Positions 44,686 to 54,062 are shown, numbered from the stretch's first letter. The stretch is DNA of 64,000 nucleotides from Gammaproteobacteria bacterium (GCA_016882265.1 VGVB01000004.1:33708-97707), one strand, 5' to 3'. Translations and numbers: made by a program. Notes: generated by a model not told the origin, from the letters alone.

Positions 44686-46221
44686 TCACGTGAGGCGCAC
44701 GCGAGCCGCCAGAGCCAGCTTGTCGACCTTGCCGACGGCCGTCTTCGGCAGTTCGGCTACGATGTTGAACGCCGCCGGGACCTTGTAGGGCGCCAGGGAC
44801 CCGGCGCAGTGCCGGGTCAGCTCGACCGCGGACAAGTCGGCCCCGGCACGGGCCGCAACAAATGCCACCGGCAGCTCGCCACGGTAGTCATCGGGCCGCC
44901 CGACCACGGCAGCTTCACGGACATTGGGATGGGCGTGCAGCACCTCCTCGACCTCGCGCGGGAAGACGTTGTAGCCGGACACGATGATCATCTCCTTCTT
45001 CCGCCCGCGGATGAACAGATAGCGGTCATCGTCGAGTTCGCCGATGTCGCCGGTGTACAACCAGCCGTCCCGCAACACTCCGGCGGTCTCGTCCGGGCGG
45101 TTGCGGTAACCGGACATGAGGTGCGGTCCGCGAATGCGGATCTCACCCTGTTGCCCCGCCGGCAGCACCCGGTTGCCGCTTTCCATGTCGACGATCTGAA
45201 GGTCTTCGTCCGGCACGGCAACACCAACCGAACCGGCTTTGCGTGGCCCGGCGACCGGGTTGAAGGAAATGACCGGCCCGGCTTCCGACTGGCCGTAGCC
45301 TTCAATGACGATCGTGCCGGTCAGGGATTCCCAGCGGTGAATGACTTCTTCCGGCAGCGGCGCTGAACCGGAATAGGTCCGGGTCAGAAGTGGAAAACGC
45401 TGACCGGTGAACGCCGGGTAGTTCAGCAGGCCGGTCAACAGCGTCGGTGCGGCTCCGAGCAATGTGATGCATTCGTCGTGCAGCAGCCGTATCACTTCAT
45501 CCGGATGGTAGCGCGGCATCACCACCAGAGCGCCGCGGGCATAGGCCATCGCATGCAAGCACATGTGGCTCGCATAGCAGTGGAACAGTGGCATTACGCA
45601 GAGCATGCGCTCGACGTCCGGGCGATTCGGCACCAGCGCCTCGCGCTGGCTGATATTGATGGCCAGCGCCCGGTGGCTCAGGTCCGCACCCTTGGACCGG
45701 CCGGTGGTGCCGCCGGTGAACTGCAGCGTGCCAGGAGATTCCGCCAATGGTAGCGGCTGCGGTGGCGTCAGGTCGGCGCCCGCGCGCCATTCGGTCAGGC
45801 GGCGGCCATCGGGTCCGCCGACCGCGATTACCTGCTCGATGCTGAGACGCCGGATCAGCCCGGCAACGCGGGTGCTCACCGCATCATCGTGGATGAGCAC
45901 GCTGACGTCCGCGTCGTCGAGCATCGGGCCGAGCTCGTTCTCCGTGTACAGGGGGTTCAGCGGTGTCAGCTGCGCTCCGGCCATGTGCACCGCGAAGCTG
46001 GCGATACAGATGTCCACCGAGTTGCCCATGACCAGCGCCACCCGACCGCCGCGGGCGCCCCGTTCATCGAGTTCCTGCGCCAGCCCCGCGACGCAGCGCA
46101 GGTACTCCGTGTAACTGAGGCGGTCCTCGCCGCAGACCAGCGCCTCGCGATCCGGCGCCCGCGCGGCGGCGTCGAGCAGCATGTGAACAACGGTTGGATA
46201 GTCTCGTGGCAGGTCGGGCAT
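44686..46221 (-). CDS. AMP-forming acyl/aryl-CoA ligase
   Basis: 511-residue ANL-family ligase that activates a carboxylic acid to its CoA thioester via an acyl-adenylate. Motifs: P-loop 'LQFTGGTTGRSKGADLSHRAL', 'EGYGQSEAGPV', 'DGWLYTGDIGELDDDRYLFIRGRKKEMIIVSGYNVFPREVEEVL' and the C-terminal catalytic Lys in 'LPKTAVGKVDKLAL'. The start at 46221 is set by GGAGG five bases upstream. It is the last gene of the hyuA-hyuB-acyl-CoA dehydrogenase-ligase run. The gatekeeper residues do not let me name the acid. Confidence 0.9.
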   Translation of the reverse strand: MPDLPRDYPTVVHMLLDAAARAPDREALVCGEDRLSYTEYLRCVAGLAQELDERGARGGRVALVMGNSVDICIASFAVHMAGAQLTPLNPLYTENELGPMLDDADVSVLIHDDAVSTRVAGLIRRLSIEQVIAVGGPDGRRLTEWRAGADLTPPQPLPLAESPGTLQFTGGTTGRSKGADLSHRALAINISQREALVPNRPDVERMLCVMPLFHCYASHMCLHAMAYARGALVVMPRYHPDEVIRLLHDECITLLGAAPTLLTGLLNYPAFTGQRFPLLTRTYSGSAPLPEEVIHRWESLTGTIVIEGYGQSEAGPVISFNPVAGPRKAGSVGVAVPDEDLQIVDMESGNRVLPAGQQGEIRIRGPHLMSGYRNRPDETAGVLRDGWLYTGDIGELDDDRYLFIRGRKKEMIIVSGYNVFPREVEEVLHAHPNVREAAVVGRPDDYRGELPVAFVAARAGADLSAVELTRHCAGSLAPYKVPAAFNIVAELPKTAVGKVDKLALAARVRLT

Positions 46222-46244
46222 CGTAACCTCCGGAGCGTCGACGA

Positions 46245-47993
46245 TCAGCACCCGCCGCGCAGCGCCTCATCCGGCAGCGCATCGATCGGCGCGGCGCCAG
46301 CCACGATGCGGGCCTCACGGACGGCCGCCTCCGGCAGCAGCCAGATAACGAAGAACTCCGCCAGCTCGCGTTGCCGGGCGTCTGTTCTGTCCGCCGCCGC
46401 GGCCATCCGCAGCCACATCCAGGCAGCGCCTACCAGCCCGACCAACTGCAGGTAGTCGGTGGCAGCCGCCTCCAGGTCGCGCCGGTCGGCATCGGTCTTC
46501 GCCAGCAGGACCATGCTGCAGCGTTCCAGGATGGCAAGGGCCGCACTGAGGCCCTCGCGTATCCCGCCAAGTGCCGGGTCGCCACGGCATTCGTGCAGAG
46601 TGGCGTGGATCCGGGCGGCGAACAACCGATAACGCGTCGCGTCGTCCTGCACCAGCCGCCGGTTGACCAGATCCAGTGCCTGGATGCCGCTGGTTCCCTC
46701 GTAGATCGCCATGATCCGGCTATCGCGCAGGTACTGCTCGACGCCGGTGTCGGTCACATAGCCATGGCCGCCGAAGACCTGCAGGGCCAGGCTGGCGATC
46801 TCGAAGCCAGCCTCCGCCCCGCAGGTCTTGCAGACCGGGAGCAGGAACTCCGCGAGCTGGCGGGCCGCCGTCCGCTCGGCCTCGGTTCGGGCGGCATGGG
46901 CCAGATCGAGCTGGAACGCTGCTTCGAAGACCAGCGCGCGCAATGCCTCGGTGCGGGCTCGCATGATCAGCAGCATGCGCCGAACGTCGGCATGTCGGAT
47001 GATCGCCACCGGCGGCGCGATCGCCGCGCCACCCTGCCGGCGTTCGGAGGCGTACTGAAGGGCCCGTCGGGTCGCTGCGGCGGCCAGCGCCACGCCCTGA
47101 ACCGCAACCTCGAGGCGCATCAGGTTCACCATCGTGAACAGGCACTGCAGGCCACGACCCTCAGTGCCGATGCGGTAGCCAATCGCACCGTCCAGATCCA
47201 GCGCGCAGGTCGGCGACGCCTTCAGTCCCATCTTGTGCTCGACGCGGCGTACCGATATGCCGTTGTGGCCACCGTCGGCGGGCCGCAGCCGCGGCACGGC
47301 AAACAAGCTGAGTCCCCGCGTGCCGGCGGCTGCGTCGCCGGTGCGCGCCAGCACCAGATGGACGATCTGGTCGGTGAATTCGTGGTCGGCCCAGGTGATG
47401 AAGATCTTGGCGCCGGTCAGTGCGTAGTGGTCGCCGTCGCCGGGCACCGCCCGCGTGCGGATGCGCGCGACATCCGATCCGGCCTGTGGCTCGGTGATGC
47501 AGATCGTTGCGCTGGCGAGTCCGGCGGCGAGCTGCGGTACGAACAGCTGCGCCAGCTCACCGTTGCCGTGCTCGATCAGCAGCCAGGCCCCGGCCCTGAG
47601 CATCGTCGGCAGCATGCCGAAGGATACGCACGCGCCATTGACCATCTCGGCAAACGCTGCCTGCACGCTCAGCGGCAGACCGTGACCGCCGAACTGCCGG
47701 GGCAGGTCAAGGCCGGCCCATCCCCCCGCGGCGAACTGCTGGAACGCCGCAGCGAAACCAGGCGGCGTGCGGACCCGGCCATCGATGAGCTGGCTGCCGT
47801 ACTGGTCGCCGGTGGCATTCAGCGGCGCCAGGATCCCGGCGGCGAATCGCGCCCCCTCCTCGAGGACGGCGCCGGCAACGTCGGGATCGCTGTGCGCGAA
47901 GCGTGGTAGCCGGAACAACTGATCCCAGCCCAGCACCCGCTCCAGCAGGAAGCGCTGGGCTCCGAGCGGCGGCTGGTACGGAGTGGAACTCAC
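46245..47993 (-). CDS. Acyl-CoA dehydrogenase (long, two-domain C-terminus type)
   Basis: 582-residue FAD enzyme. Family marks are 'ATICITEPQAGSDVARIRTRAV', 'LTGAKIFITWADHEFTDQIVHLVLART', 'HKMGLKASPTCAL' and 'QVFGGHGYVTDTGVEQYLRDSRIMAIYEGTSGIQALDLVNRR', where the Glu of YEGT is the expected catalytic base. The length near 590 and the extra C-terminal helical domain place it with the DmdC/FadE5-like group, not classical short-chain enzymes. GTG start at 47993 (VSSTPYQPPLG); the track's longer N-terminus has no similarity. Expected to desaturate the CoA ester made by the next gene's ligase. Confidence 0.88.
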   Translation of the reverse strand: MSSTPYQPPLGAQRFLLERVLGWDQLFRLPRFAHSDPDVAGAVLEEGARFAAGILAPLNATGDQYGSQLIDGRVRTPPGFAAAFQQFAAGGWAGLDLPRQFGGHGLPLSVQAAFAEMVNGACVSFGMLPTMLRAGAWLLIEHGNGELAQLFVPQLAAGLASATICITEPQAGSDVARIRTRAVPGDGDHYALTGAKIFITWADHEFTDQIVHLVLARTGDAAAGTRGLSLFAVPRLRPADGGHNGISVRRVEHKMGLKASPTCALDLDGAIGYRIGTEGRGLQCLFTMVNLMRLEVAVQGVALAAAATRRALQYASERRQGGAAIAPPVAIIRHADVRRMLLIMRARTEALRALVFEAAFQLDLAHAARTEAERTAARQLAEFLLPVCKTCGAEAGFEIASLALQVFGGHGYVTDTGVEQYLRDSRIMAIYEGTSGIQALDLVNRRLVQDDATRYRLFAARIHATLHECRGDPALGGIREGLSAALAILERCSMVLLAKTDADRRDLEAAATDYLQLVGLVGAAWMWLRMAAAADRTDARQRELAEFFVIWLLPEAAVREARIVAGAAPIDALPDEALRGGC

Positions 47994-48030
47994 CGGCGGA
48001 TTGCCCTGCTCAGGCCAGGCGTCCGGCCGA

Positions 48031-49800
48031 TCAGCGTGGCGACCCGCCGGCCGGATGCCGCAGCTGCGCGGTTTCCGCAGCATCGACGGCCAACGTATCC
48101 GGATCGATGCTGACCCCATAGTCGAGGCGGGCCCGTTCTACCGAGACCAGGCCATCCAGCACGTCGTCGCGTACGCTTTCCACCGGCCGTCGCCGCGGGT
48201 CGCCGTAGCCACCGCCACCGCTCTGATAGATTTCGAAGATGTCGCCGGCAGCGAGGCTGTAGAAACTCTCGGTATCGACGTCGATGATCTGGTCTCCCTT
48301 GCGCAGGTATAGCTCATGCGGCGGTGCAGCCTTGCCACCGGCGAGCCCGAACGGCGCGGTCTCCGGGCGGTTGCCGCCACCGAAATTGGCGGCGGCGATG
48401 TTGTCGGCATCGACCCGCCAGCGATAGATCGTGCCCATGCCGCCGCGCCATTGGCCGGCTCCGGCGCTGTCCGGGCGGAACTCGTACTGCAGCACCGTGT
48501 AGGGCGTGACCAGCTCGTGCAGTTCGGGATCCGGTGACCGCAGCCCGCCGGCACAGATCACGGTACCGAGGTGATCCCAGCCATCGAAACCGTACGCCGC
48601 ACCGGCCCCGCCCTTGCTCATGAAGTGAATGTCCCCGAAGAACCGGCCGGTGCGTGGGTTGAACCCCATCGTGGCTGGCGCGCACCAGCGCGCCCAGCAG
48701 GCATCCACCTGTTCTGGCACGGCCTCCGCGAGCGCCAGCCACACCGCCTCGATGATGGCCTGTGCCGCCGCGATCGTGCAGCCGGTGACCGGCGCCGGTT
48801 CATTGGCGTTGACGATGCTGCCGGGCGGAGCGAGCACGCGCAGCGCGCGCAGCGAGCCTTCATTACAGCGCACTCCGGAACCGACCGACATGAATAAAGC
48901 GAGAAACGCCGACGAGGCAGTGTTCGGCAACGTGCTGTTGACGTAGCCGACCGCCTGCGGGTCGCTGGCCGAGAAATCGAAGGTGATGGCCTCGTCCTCG
49001 ATCCGCAGAGTCACGCGCACGGTAATCATCTGGTCCTTGTTGATGCCGTCATGGTCGATGCAGCGCGCACCACTGAATTCACCGTTCGGCAGACCGCGGA
49101 TCACCGCCCGCATCTGCCGTTCAGCCGCCGCAAAGATCTGGCCGATCGCGGCCTGCAGCAGCTGCGGACCGTACTTGCCGAGCAGTGCCTGCAGGTTGCG
49201 CTCGCCGATGGTGACAGCGCCGACCTGGCAGTGCAGGTCGCCCTCGACGAGGAACGGCAGGTGCACGTTCAGCAGTATGGTATCGAGCAACGCCCGGTTC
49301 AGCTGCCCGGCAGCGTACAGTTTCGCCGGCGGGATGCGGATGCACTCTTCCCAGATGCTGCGCGCACCGGGGTTGTAGCCGGCTACGCCGCTGCCGCCGA
49401 CGTCGGCGTGGTGACCCTTGGAGACGGACCAGAACTCGATCTGCCCCTGCCAGAACACTGGTTTGGCAATCGTGATGTCCGGTGGGTGGTTGTTGCCGCG
49501 GTAGGGATCGTTGAGGATGAACACGTCGCCTTCACGGATGTCATCGGCAAAAGTGGCGGCAATGCTGCGAATCGCGTAGGGCAGCGCTCCCATCAGCACC
49601 GGGATATACGCCGTCTGCGCCACCAGCCGCAGGTCGCGGTCGAAGATGCCGGTGACGAAGTCGCGGGCCTCGGAGAAGATCGGCGACCGGGAGGTACGCA
49701 GCATCGTCAGGCCGATCTCCCGGCAGATGGCGTCCAGTCGATTGTCGATGACCGAGACGCGGATCGGGTCAATCGTCGCTATTGTGCTGGCAGCGTTCAT
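48031..49800 (-). CDS. hyuB: Hydantoinase B / N-methylhydantoinase-type subunit B
   Basis: 589 residues of the HyuB family, partner of HyuA in ATP-dependent lactam hydrolases (N-methylhydantoinase, 5-oxoprolinase) and in acetophenone carboxylase. Signature blocks: 'RLDAICREIGLTMLRTSRSPIFSEARDF', 'GDVFILNDPYRGNNHPPDITIAKPVF', 'SKGHHADVGGSGVAGYNPGARSIWEECIRIPPAKLY' with conserved His/Asp residues, 'GFNPRTGRFFGDIHFMSKGGAGA', and 'YQSGGGGYGDPRRR'. The start at 49800 has GAGGAG eight bases upstream. It begins 11 nt after hyuA. Confidence 0.93.
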   Translation of the reverse strand: MNAASTIATIDPIRVSVIDNRLDAICREIGLTMLRTSRSPIFSEARDFVTGIFDRDLRLVAQTAYIPVLMGALPYAIRSIAATFADDIREGDVFILNDPYRGNNHPPDITIAKPVFWQGQIEFWSVSKGHHADVGGSGVAGYNPGARSIWEECIRIPPAKLYAAGQLNRALLDTILLNVHLPFLVEGDLHCQVGAVTIGERNLQALLGKYGPQLLQAAIGQIFAAAERQMRAVIRGLPNGEFSGARCIDHDGINKDQMITVRVTLRIEDEAITFDFSASDPQAVGYVNSTLPNTASSAFLALFMSVGSGVRCNEGSLRALRVLAPPGSIVNANEPAPVTGCTIAAAQAIIEAVWLALAEAVPEQVDACWARWCAPATMGFNPRTGRFFGDIHFMSKGGAGAAYGFDGWDHLGTVICAGGLRSPDPELHELVTPYTVLQYEFRPDSAGAGQWRGGMGTIYRWRVDADNIAAANFGGGNRPETAPFGLAGGKAAPPHELYLRKGDQIIDVDTESFYSLAAGDIFEIYQSGGGGYGDPRRRPVESVRDDVLDGLVSVERARLDYGVSIDPDTLAVDAAETAQLRHPAGGSPR

Positions 49801-49811
49801 GCGCGCGCTCC

Positions 49812-51905
49812 TCAACGCAGCGCCCGGCACAGCTCGTCGGGATTCCGGCCGCGCGGGTACATCAGGTAGTTCCGGAACTCATCGCAGAGCAGTTCGAAGT
49901 CCGGCGGCACGACGACGGTGGTCGTCGGCTGCACGACGATCGCCGGGCCCGCCACGTGGTGCCCCGGAACCAGGGCCAGACCATCGTAGACCGGCGCCTC
50001 GACGAAGCCGCCGTCGAACCACGCGCGGCGGTTACCGCGGCGGGCGGCACTGGCGTCGGCCGGGCCAAGTGCGTACCGCTCCTGATGCGGCTGGTCGACG
50101 CGGCCGATCCCGGTGAGGCGCAGGTTGATCAGCTCGACCGGCGCGCCGCTCATTGAGTAGCCATACAACGCATCATGGCGCTGGTGGAAAGCCGCCGCCA
50201 TCTGCGCCAGCGTCGCGCTGTCAACCTCGCCATCACCGGGTACGCTGACCTCGACCTCATTGAACTGTCCGACGTAACGCAGATCGGCGCTGCGGCGCAG
50301 TTCGATCCGCGCCGGTGGCACGCGCTCGGTCAGCAGCGTCGTGCGCGCCTCGGCCGCCATCTCCCGGTACAGCGCTGCGACTTCGCCAAGGTCGATGCGG
50401 TCGAACTCGCGGGCGCAGGTCCGGACGTAGTCATGCTTCAGGTCCGAGATCAGCATGCCGGCGGCACAGAATACCGACGACGCCCGCGGAATCAGGATCA
50501 GCGGTATGCCCAGCTCGCGGGCAATCGGTGCTGCATGGATCGGGCCGGCGCCGCCGGCGACCACCAGGACGAACTCGCGCGGATCGTAGCCGCGCTGGAC
50601 GCTGACCACGCCGAGCGCGGCGGCCATCTTGTTGTTGATGATCTCGTAGACACCGGCTGCGGCGCTGACGACATCCATGCCGAGCGGGCCGGCGATCCGT
50701 TCCTGGATGACGCGCGCGGCGGCGGCGGCGTCGAAATCGAGTTCGCCCTGCTCGAACAGAGCCGGGTCGAGGTAGCCGAGAATGTACTGGGCGTCGGTCA
50801 CCGTGGGCTGTGTGCCGCCGCGGCCATAGCAGGCGGGACCGGGTTCGGCACCGGCGCTCTTGGGCCCGACGTCGAGCATTCCGCCGCTGTCGATCCAGGC
50901 GATGGAGCCACCGCCGGCGCCGATACTGTGGATATCGAGGATGGGGGTGGCGATCCGGTGCCCGCCCAGCCCGCCTTCAGTGGTGACCGCGGGCTCAGCG
51001 TCCCGGATCAAGGCCACGTCGAACGACGTGCCACCCATGTCGATCGTGATCAGGTTGCGAAAGCCGTGCGTACCGCCGTAGAAAATACCGGCCATCGGTG
51101 CACCGGCCGGTCCGGACAGCAGTGTATTCGAAGCAAAGCGCTCGGCCAGCTGCGGCGACATCACCCCACCGTTGGACTGCATGATCAGCAGCGCGCCGCT
51201 GTAGCGACGGCGCTCCAGCTCCTCCTGCAGGCGCCGCAGGTAACGAGTCAGCACGGGACCGACATAGGCATTGAGCGCAGTCGTACTGTGGCGTTCGTAG
51301 ACGCGGATCTGCGGCAGAATTTCCGTGGACAGGGACACGTAGATACCGGGAAGTTCCTGCTCGAGGATTTCGCGGATGCGCGTCTCGTGGGCGGGATTGC
51401 GGAACGACCAGAGCAACGATACGGCGACCGCCTCGACCTGCTGCTCCCGGAAGAAGGTAGCAGCGGCCCGCACGTCCGCCTCATTGAGCGGCACCAGTAC
51501 CTCGCCGCTGGCCAGGACCCGCTCCCCGACGACTCGGATCCGGCGGCGTGGCACCAGCGGCAGCGGCGGCGCGTACCGGTCGAATTGCCGGTCTTTCAGG
51601 CCGCGCCGCATGTTGAGCAGATCGCGGAAACCATTGGTGGTAATGAAGCCGGTAACGGCGCCATCGCCGGTCAGTGCCGCGTTGGTGGTGATGGTCGTGC
51701 CGTGCACCACGGTGTCGACCTGGCCGAGAAGCTCATCGAGTGACAGCCCACGATGTCGGGCGGCCTTGTCGAGACCGCGGAAGAAACCGAGAGAAGGATC
51801 CCGCGGGGTGGTAGACGTCTTGTAGATCTGCGCATTGCCCTGGTCGTCCACTACCAGGAAGTCCGTGAACGTCCCGCCGACATCGACGCCGACGCGCAAT
51901 CCCAT
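49812..51905 (-). CDS. hyuA: Hydantoinase A / N-methylhydantoinase-type subunit A (ATPase)
   Basis: 697-residue ATP-binding subunit of the hydantoinase/oxoprolinase family. The actin-like phosphate loops are 'RVGVDVGGTFTDFLVVDDQG' at the N-terminus and 'NLITIDMGGTSFDVALIRDAEP' near residue 285. Other conserved blocks are 'VVHGTTITTNAALTGDGA', 'SIGAGGGSIAWIDSGGMLDVGPKSAGAEPGPACYGRGG' and 'GGAGPIHAAPIARELGIPLILIPRASSVFCAAGML'. With HyuB it would use ATP to open a lactam or cyclic imide ring, or to carboxylate a ketone. First gene of the leftward four-gene operon, divergent from the MarR-type regulator. Confidence 0.94.
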   Translation of the reverse strand: MGLRVGVDVGGTFTDFLVVDDQGNAQIYKTSTTPRDPSLGFFRGLDKAARHRGLSLDELLGQVDTVVHGTTITTNAALTGDGAVTGFITTNGFRDLLNMRRGLKDRQFDRYAPPLPLVPRRRIRVVGERVLASGEVLVPLNEADVRAAATFFREQQVEAVAVSLLWSFRNPAHETRIREILEQELPGIYVSLSTEILPQIRVYERHSTTALNAYVGPVLTRYLRRLQEELERRRYSGALLIMQSNGGVMSPQLAERFASNTLLSGPAGAPMAGIFYGGTHGFRNLITIDMGGTSFDVALIRDAEPAVTTEGGLGGHRIATPILDIHSIGAGGGSIAWIDSGGMLDVGPKSAGAEPGPACYGRGGTQPTVTDAQYILGYLDPALFEQGELDFDAAAAARVIQERIAGPLGMDVVSAAAGVYEIINNKMAAALGVVSVQRGYDPREFVLVVAGGAGPIHAAPIARELGIPLILIPRASSVFCAAGMLISDLKHDYVRTCAREFDRIDLGEVAALYREMAAEARTTLLTERVPPARIELRRSADLRYVGQFNEVEVSVPGDGEVDSATLAQMAAAFHQRHDALYGYSMSGAPVELINLRLTGIGRVDQPHQERYALGPADASAARRGNRRAWFDGGFVEAPVYDGLALVPGHHVAGPAIVVQPTTTVVVPPDFELLCDEFRNYLMYPRGRNPDELCRALR

Positions 51906-51960
51906 GGAACCACTCCTTCGGCCGGCCGAGCAAAACCGGGCTCACTGTGCCGCTGCGCCG

Positions 51961-51986
51961 ATTATATATGCAATATCGATGGATTG
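51961..51986 (-). promoter_or_regulatory. hyuA promoter with overlapping CAAT-ATTG inverted repeat
   Basis: On the minus strand TATAAT (51961-51966) is a perfect -10 hexamer about 55 nt before hyuA. Just upstream, between the -10 and the expected -35 region, lies CAAT-8 bp-ATTG (51971-51986), centred on ATCGAT. The half-sites match those of the longer palindrome before the second TonB receptor gene (55173-55197). The whole gap is AT-rich compared with its flanks. It is a candidate operator for the adjacent regulator; the short arms make this tentative. Confidence 0.4.
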
Positions 51987-52041
51987 TGTAGTGATTGTCG
52001 TGGGTGGCCGGGTCTGCGCCGGTCCGCTATCATCGGCACCC

Positions 52042-52725
52042 ATGATCAGGATCAGCTCCGCAGGCGGCGACCGCCGTGGCACGGCCGAGCACAAGGCGGA
52101 AGCCGCCTCGCCGACGGCGGCGCGGCGCCGTCGCGGGCCGGTGCCGGCCCGCGACGCGGAGCGCCGCGAGCAACTGTTCGAGGAGGCACATTATCGCGGC
52201 TGGCATCTGGCCCGGACGCCACACGAGGCTGCGACTACCGACCTGGAATGGAGCATTCTGCGTTTCGACCAGGCGTTTGAGCGGTGGATCCGGCAGCTCG
52301 GCCTGGTGGTCGGCATGGGTGATCTCAGTTATACGGAGCTGGTCGTGCTGCACGTGATTCGCATGCAGGACCGTCCCAAGACCGCCGCGCAGATCGCCCG
52401 CCAGCTCAACCGGGACGACATCGCCAACGTGCAGTATTGCCTGCGCAAGTTGGTCAAGATGGGCCTGTGTCGCAAGGCCGGCGAACACTCCGCCAAGACG
52501 CTGGCCTTCCAGGTGACCGCGCGCTGCCGGCTGCTGACCGATGACTACGCGGAACTGCGCCGCCGGATCCTGACCGAGCAGACCAAGATCATCGAGGACG
52601 TGGACCAGAAGCTGCGCGACGCGACCAAGCTGATCAACCTGCTGACTGGGTTCTACGACGAGGCCGCACGCATTTCGGCGGCCTACAGCCTGTTGTCGAC
52701 GACCGGTGACGACGAACGCAGCTAG
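52042..52725 (+). CDS. MarR/winged-helix transcriptional regulator
   Basis: 227 residues: an Arg/Ala-rich N-terminal tail, then 'LRFDQAFERWIRQLGLVVGMGDLSYTELVVLHVIRMQDRPKTAAQIARQLNRDDIANVQYCLRKLVKMGLCRKAGE' (a winged helix-turn-helix), and a C-terminal helical dimerisation region with 'RLLTDDYAELRRRILTEQTKIIEDV'. This layout matches the proteobacterial MarR subfamily that controls aromatic and acid catabolic genes. Start taken at 52042; an earlier in-frame ATG (51979) would extend it into the promoter region. The TAG stop lies inside the CTAG target duplicated by the IS element that follows. It probably controls the flanking catabolic operons. Confidence 0.82.
   Translation: MIRISSAGGDRRGTAEHKAEAASPTAARRRRGPVPARDAERREQLFEEAHYRGWHLARTPHEAATTDLEWSILRFDQAFERWIRQLGLVVGMGDLSYTELVVLHVIRMQDRPKTAAQIARQLNRDDIANVQYCLRKLVKMGLCRKAGEHSAKTLAFQVTARCRLLTDDYAELRRRILTEQTKIIEDVDQKLRDATKLINLLTGFYDEAARISAAYSLLSTTGDDERS
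52722..52725. repeat. Target-site duplication CTAG, left copy
   Basis: CTAG directly abuts the left inverted repeat of the IS element and includes the regulator's TAG stop codon. The right copy is at 54038-54041. Confidence 0.7.
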
Positions 52726-54037
52726 CCCGGATTTCTCACAGCCCGGCTGATCCCGCTGGCAGATGAGGTTCGCGTGAAGTGCTGTGGTGCCGGGCCGGTG
52801 ATGGTGGCCCGATGGCCTGCAGGAGGCTGTTTTCGACGACAGTGCTGCGCCGCTGCGCCCGAGAGCGGATCGGTGATTGCGGGATTGGTGTTCTGGTTCG
52901 TGGGTGCGGCTGCAGCGGGCCGCGCCGCTCAGGGCATGCCAGGCGGAGATGAACTCGCTCTGGTTGGGACAGGCTGAGCTCATGGCCAGCTTCACGCGCC
53001 GCCGCCGGCTCCAGCTCTTGCGGGTCTGGTAGGTGAACTCGCGGAAGCGGCGCGCGGGCCTGCCCGACCTGGCCGCCTCGAGTGCGGCAGCGCGCAACTG
53101 CTGGCCGAGGGCGCGGGTGAGCCGGGCGTTGCGGGCCAGCCCGAACAGGTAATCCACAGCGTTTTCCTCGCACCAGCGCATCAGCGGCTCGCGGCAGAAC
53201 CCCGAGTCGGCCCGCAGGAGGATCTGCACGGTGGGCCAACGCGCGCGGATCTGCGCCACGATCCTGGCCACTTCTTCCTGCGCCCCGGCCGCCCCGTCGA
53301 TGTTGGCAGGCCGGAGCCTGGAGAGCAGCAGGTGCTCGCCGCAGAAGATGTACAGCGGCAGGTAGCAGTAGTGGTTGTAGTAACCGTGGAAGAAGCGCCC
53401 TTCCTGATTGCCGTGCAGCGGGTCGTCGGTCGCATCCGGGTCCAGCACGATCTGCCCGGGGGCCCGGTGGTGGGCATCCAGAAACAGGTCCACCCACAGC
53501 CGATCCAGTGCCTGGGGCTCCGGGACGATCTAGTGATACCGATCCACCCCGCTGGCCGCATGCAGCTCCAGGCGGTTGAGCGTGCTCTTGCCCGCCAGCG
53601 GCGCACAATCCGCGCGCCGGGCCTCCAGCTTGCCGAGCAGTGCGCCCATCACCGGGTCGTGCCGCAGCTGCTCGTGATCGTTCAGGTCCTCATAGCCAGG
53701 GGCCAGGCCGAAGACCCGCTGGCCGAGCAGGGTCCGCACCGAGTGCTCGATCAACTCCGCTCGCCGCCGATCCTCAAAGCAGGCAGACAGCCGATCGATC
53801 AGGCCAATCGCATCATCGGCCTTGCCCAGCAGCAGCGCCCCGGCATCCGAGCTGACTGCTCCGCCATCAAAGGCGGCCACCACCCGCCGCCGCCCCACGA
53901 CTGCAAACTCCAGCTGTTCCGCAGTACACTGTGCGCGCAGCGGACCTCCCGGTGAGTGAGTGTGAAAATGCCTTGTCGCAAAGCTATTTTCGCTCATTCA
54001 CCGGGCCGATGCGCCCACGACGTGTGAGAAATCCGGG
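52726..54037 (-). mobile_element. Decayed IS1380-family insertion sequence
   Basis: 1312 bp bounded by perfect 15-bp terminal inverted repeats (CCCGGATTTCTCACA at 52726-52740 and its complement at 54023-54037) and flanked by 4-bp CTAG repeats. IS1380-family elements are normally about 1.65 kb and make 4-bp duplications, so roughly 350 bp or more seem lost from the inside. The transposase gene has both an internal stop and an internal deletion. The element therefore cannot move on its own. Removing it and one CTAG gives a short gap between the convergent regulator and LLM oxidoreductase genes, with the regulator stop intact. Confidence 0.85.
52741..53997 (-). pseudogene. Broken IS1380-family transposase
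   Basis: Starts 'MSENSFATRHFHTHSPGGPL' and keeps the first DDE region ('VVAAFDGGAVSSDAGALLLGKADDAIGLIDRL'). An in-frame TAG at 53530-53532 follows '...ASGVDRYH'. The same frame then continues with 'PGQIVLDPDATDDPLHGNQEGRFFHGYYNHYCYLPLYIF' and 'ILLRADSGFCREPLMRWCEENAVDYLFGLARN'. At 'KSWSRRRRVKLAMSSACPNQ' the sequence jumps from the middle of the protein to what looks like its C-terminus, so the segment with the catalytic Glu is missing. No in-frame stop follows before the left end of the element, so the 3' limit given is the IS end. Confidence 0.8.
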
Positions 54038-54041
54038 CTAG
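54038..54041. repeat. Target-site duplication CTAG, right copy
   Basis: CTAG immediately after the right inverted repeat, matching 52722-52725. Confidence 0.7.
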
Positions 54042-54062
54042 CCTTGCGGCGCCGCCCACGCT

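Noticed and set aside
52700-52740. The IS truncating the MarR-type regulator
   Set aside because: The stop codon is inside the duplicated CTAG target, so the pre-insertion gene had the same end.
52718-54045. Inverted repeats of 19 bp beginning CTAG as the IS ends
   Set aside because: The palindromic CTAG on each side is better read as a 4-bp target duplication next to 15-bp repeats; the bases outside (GCAG, CCTT) do not match.
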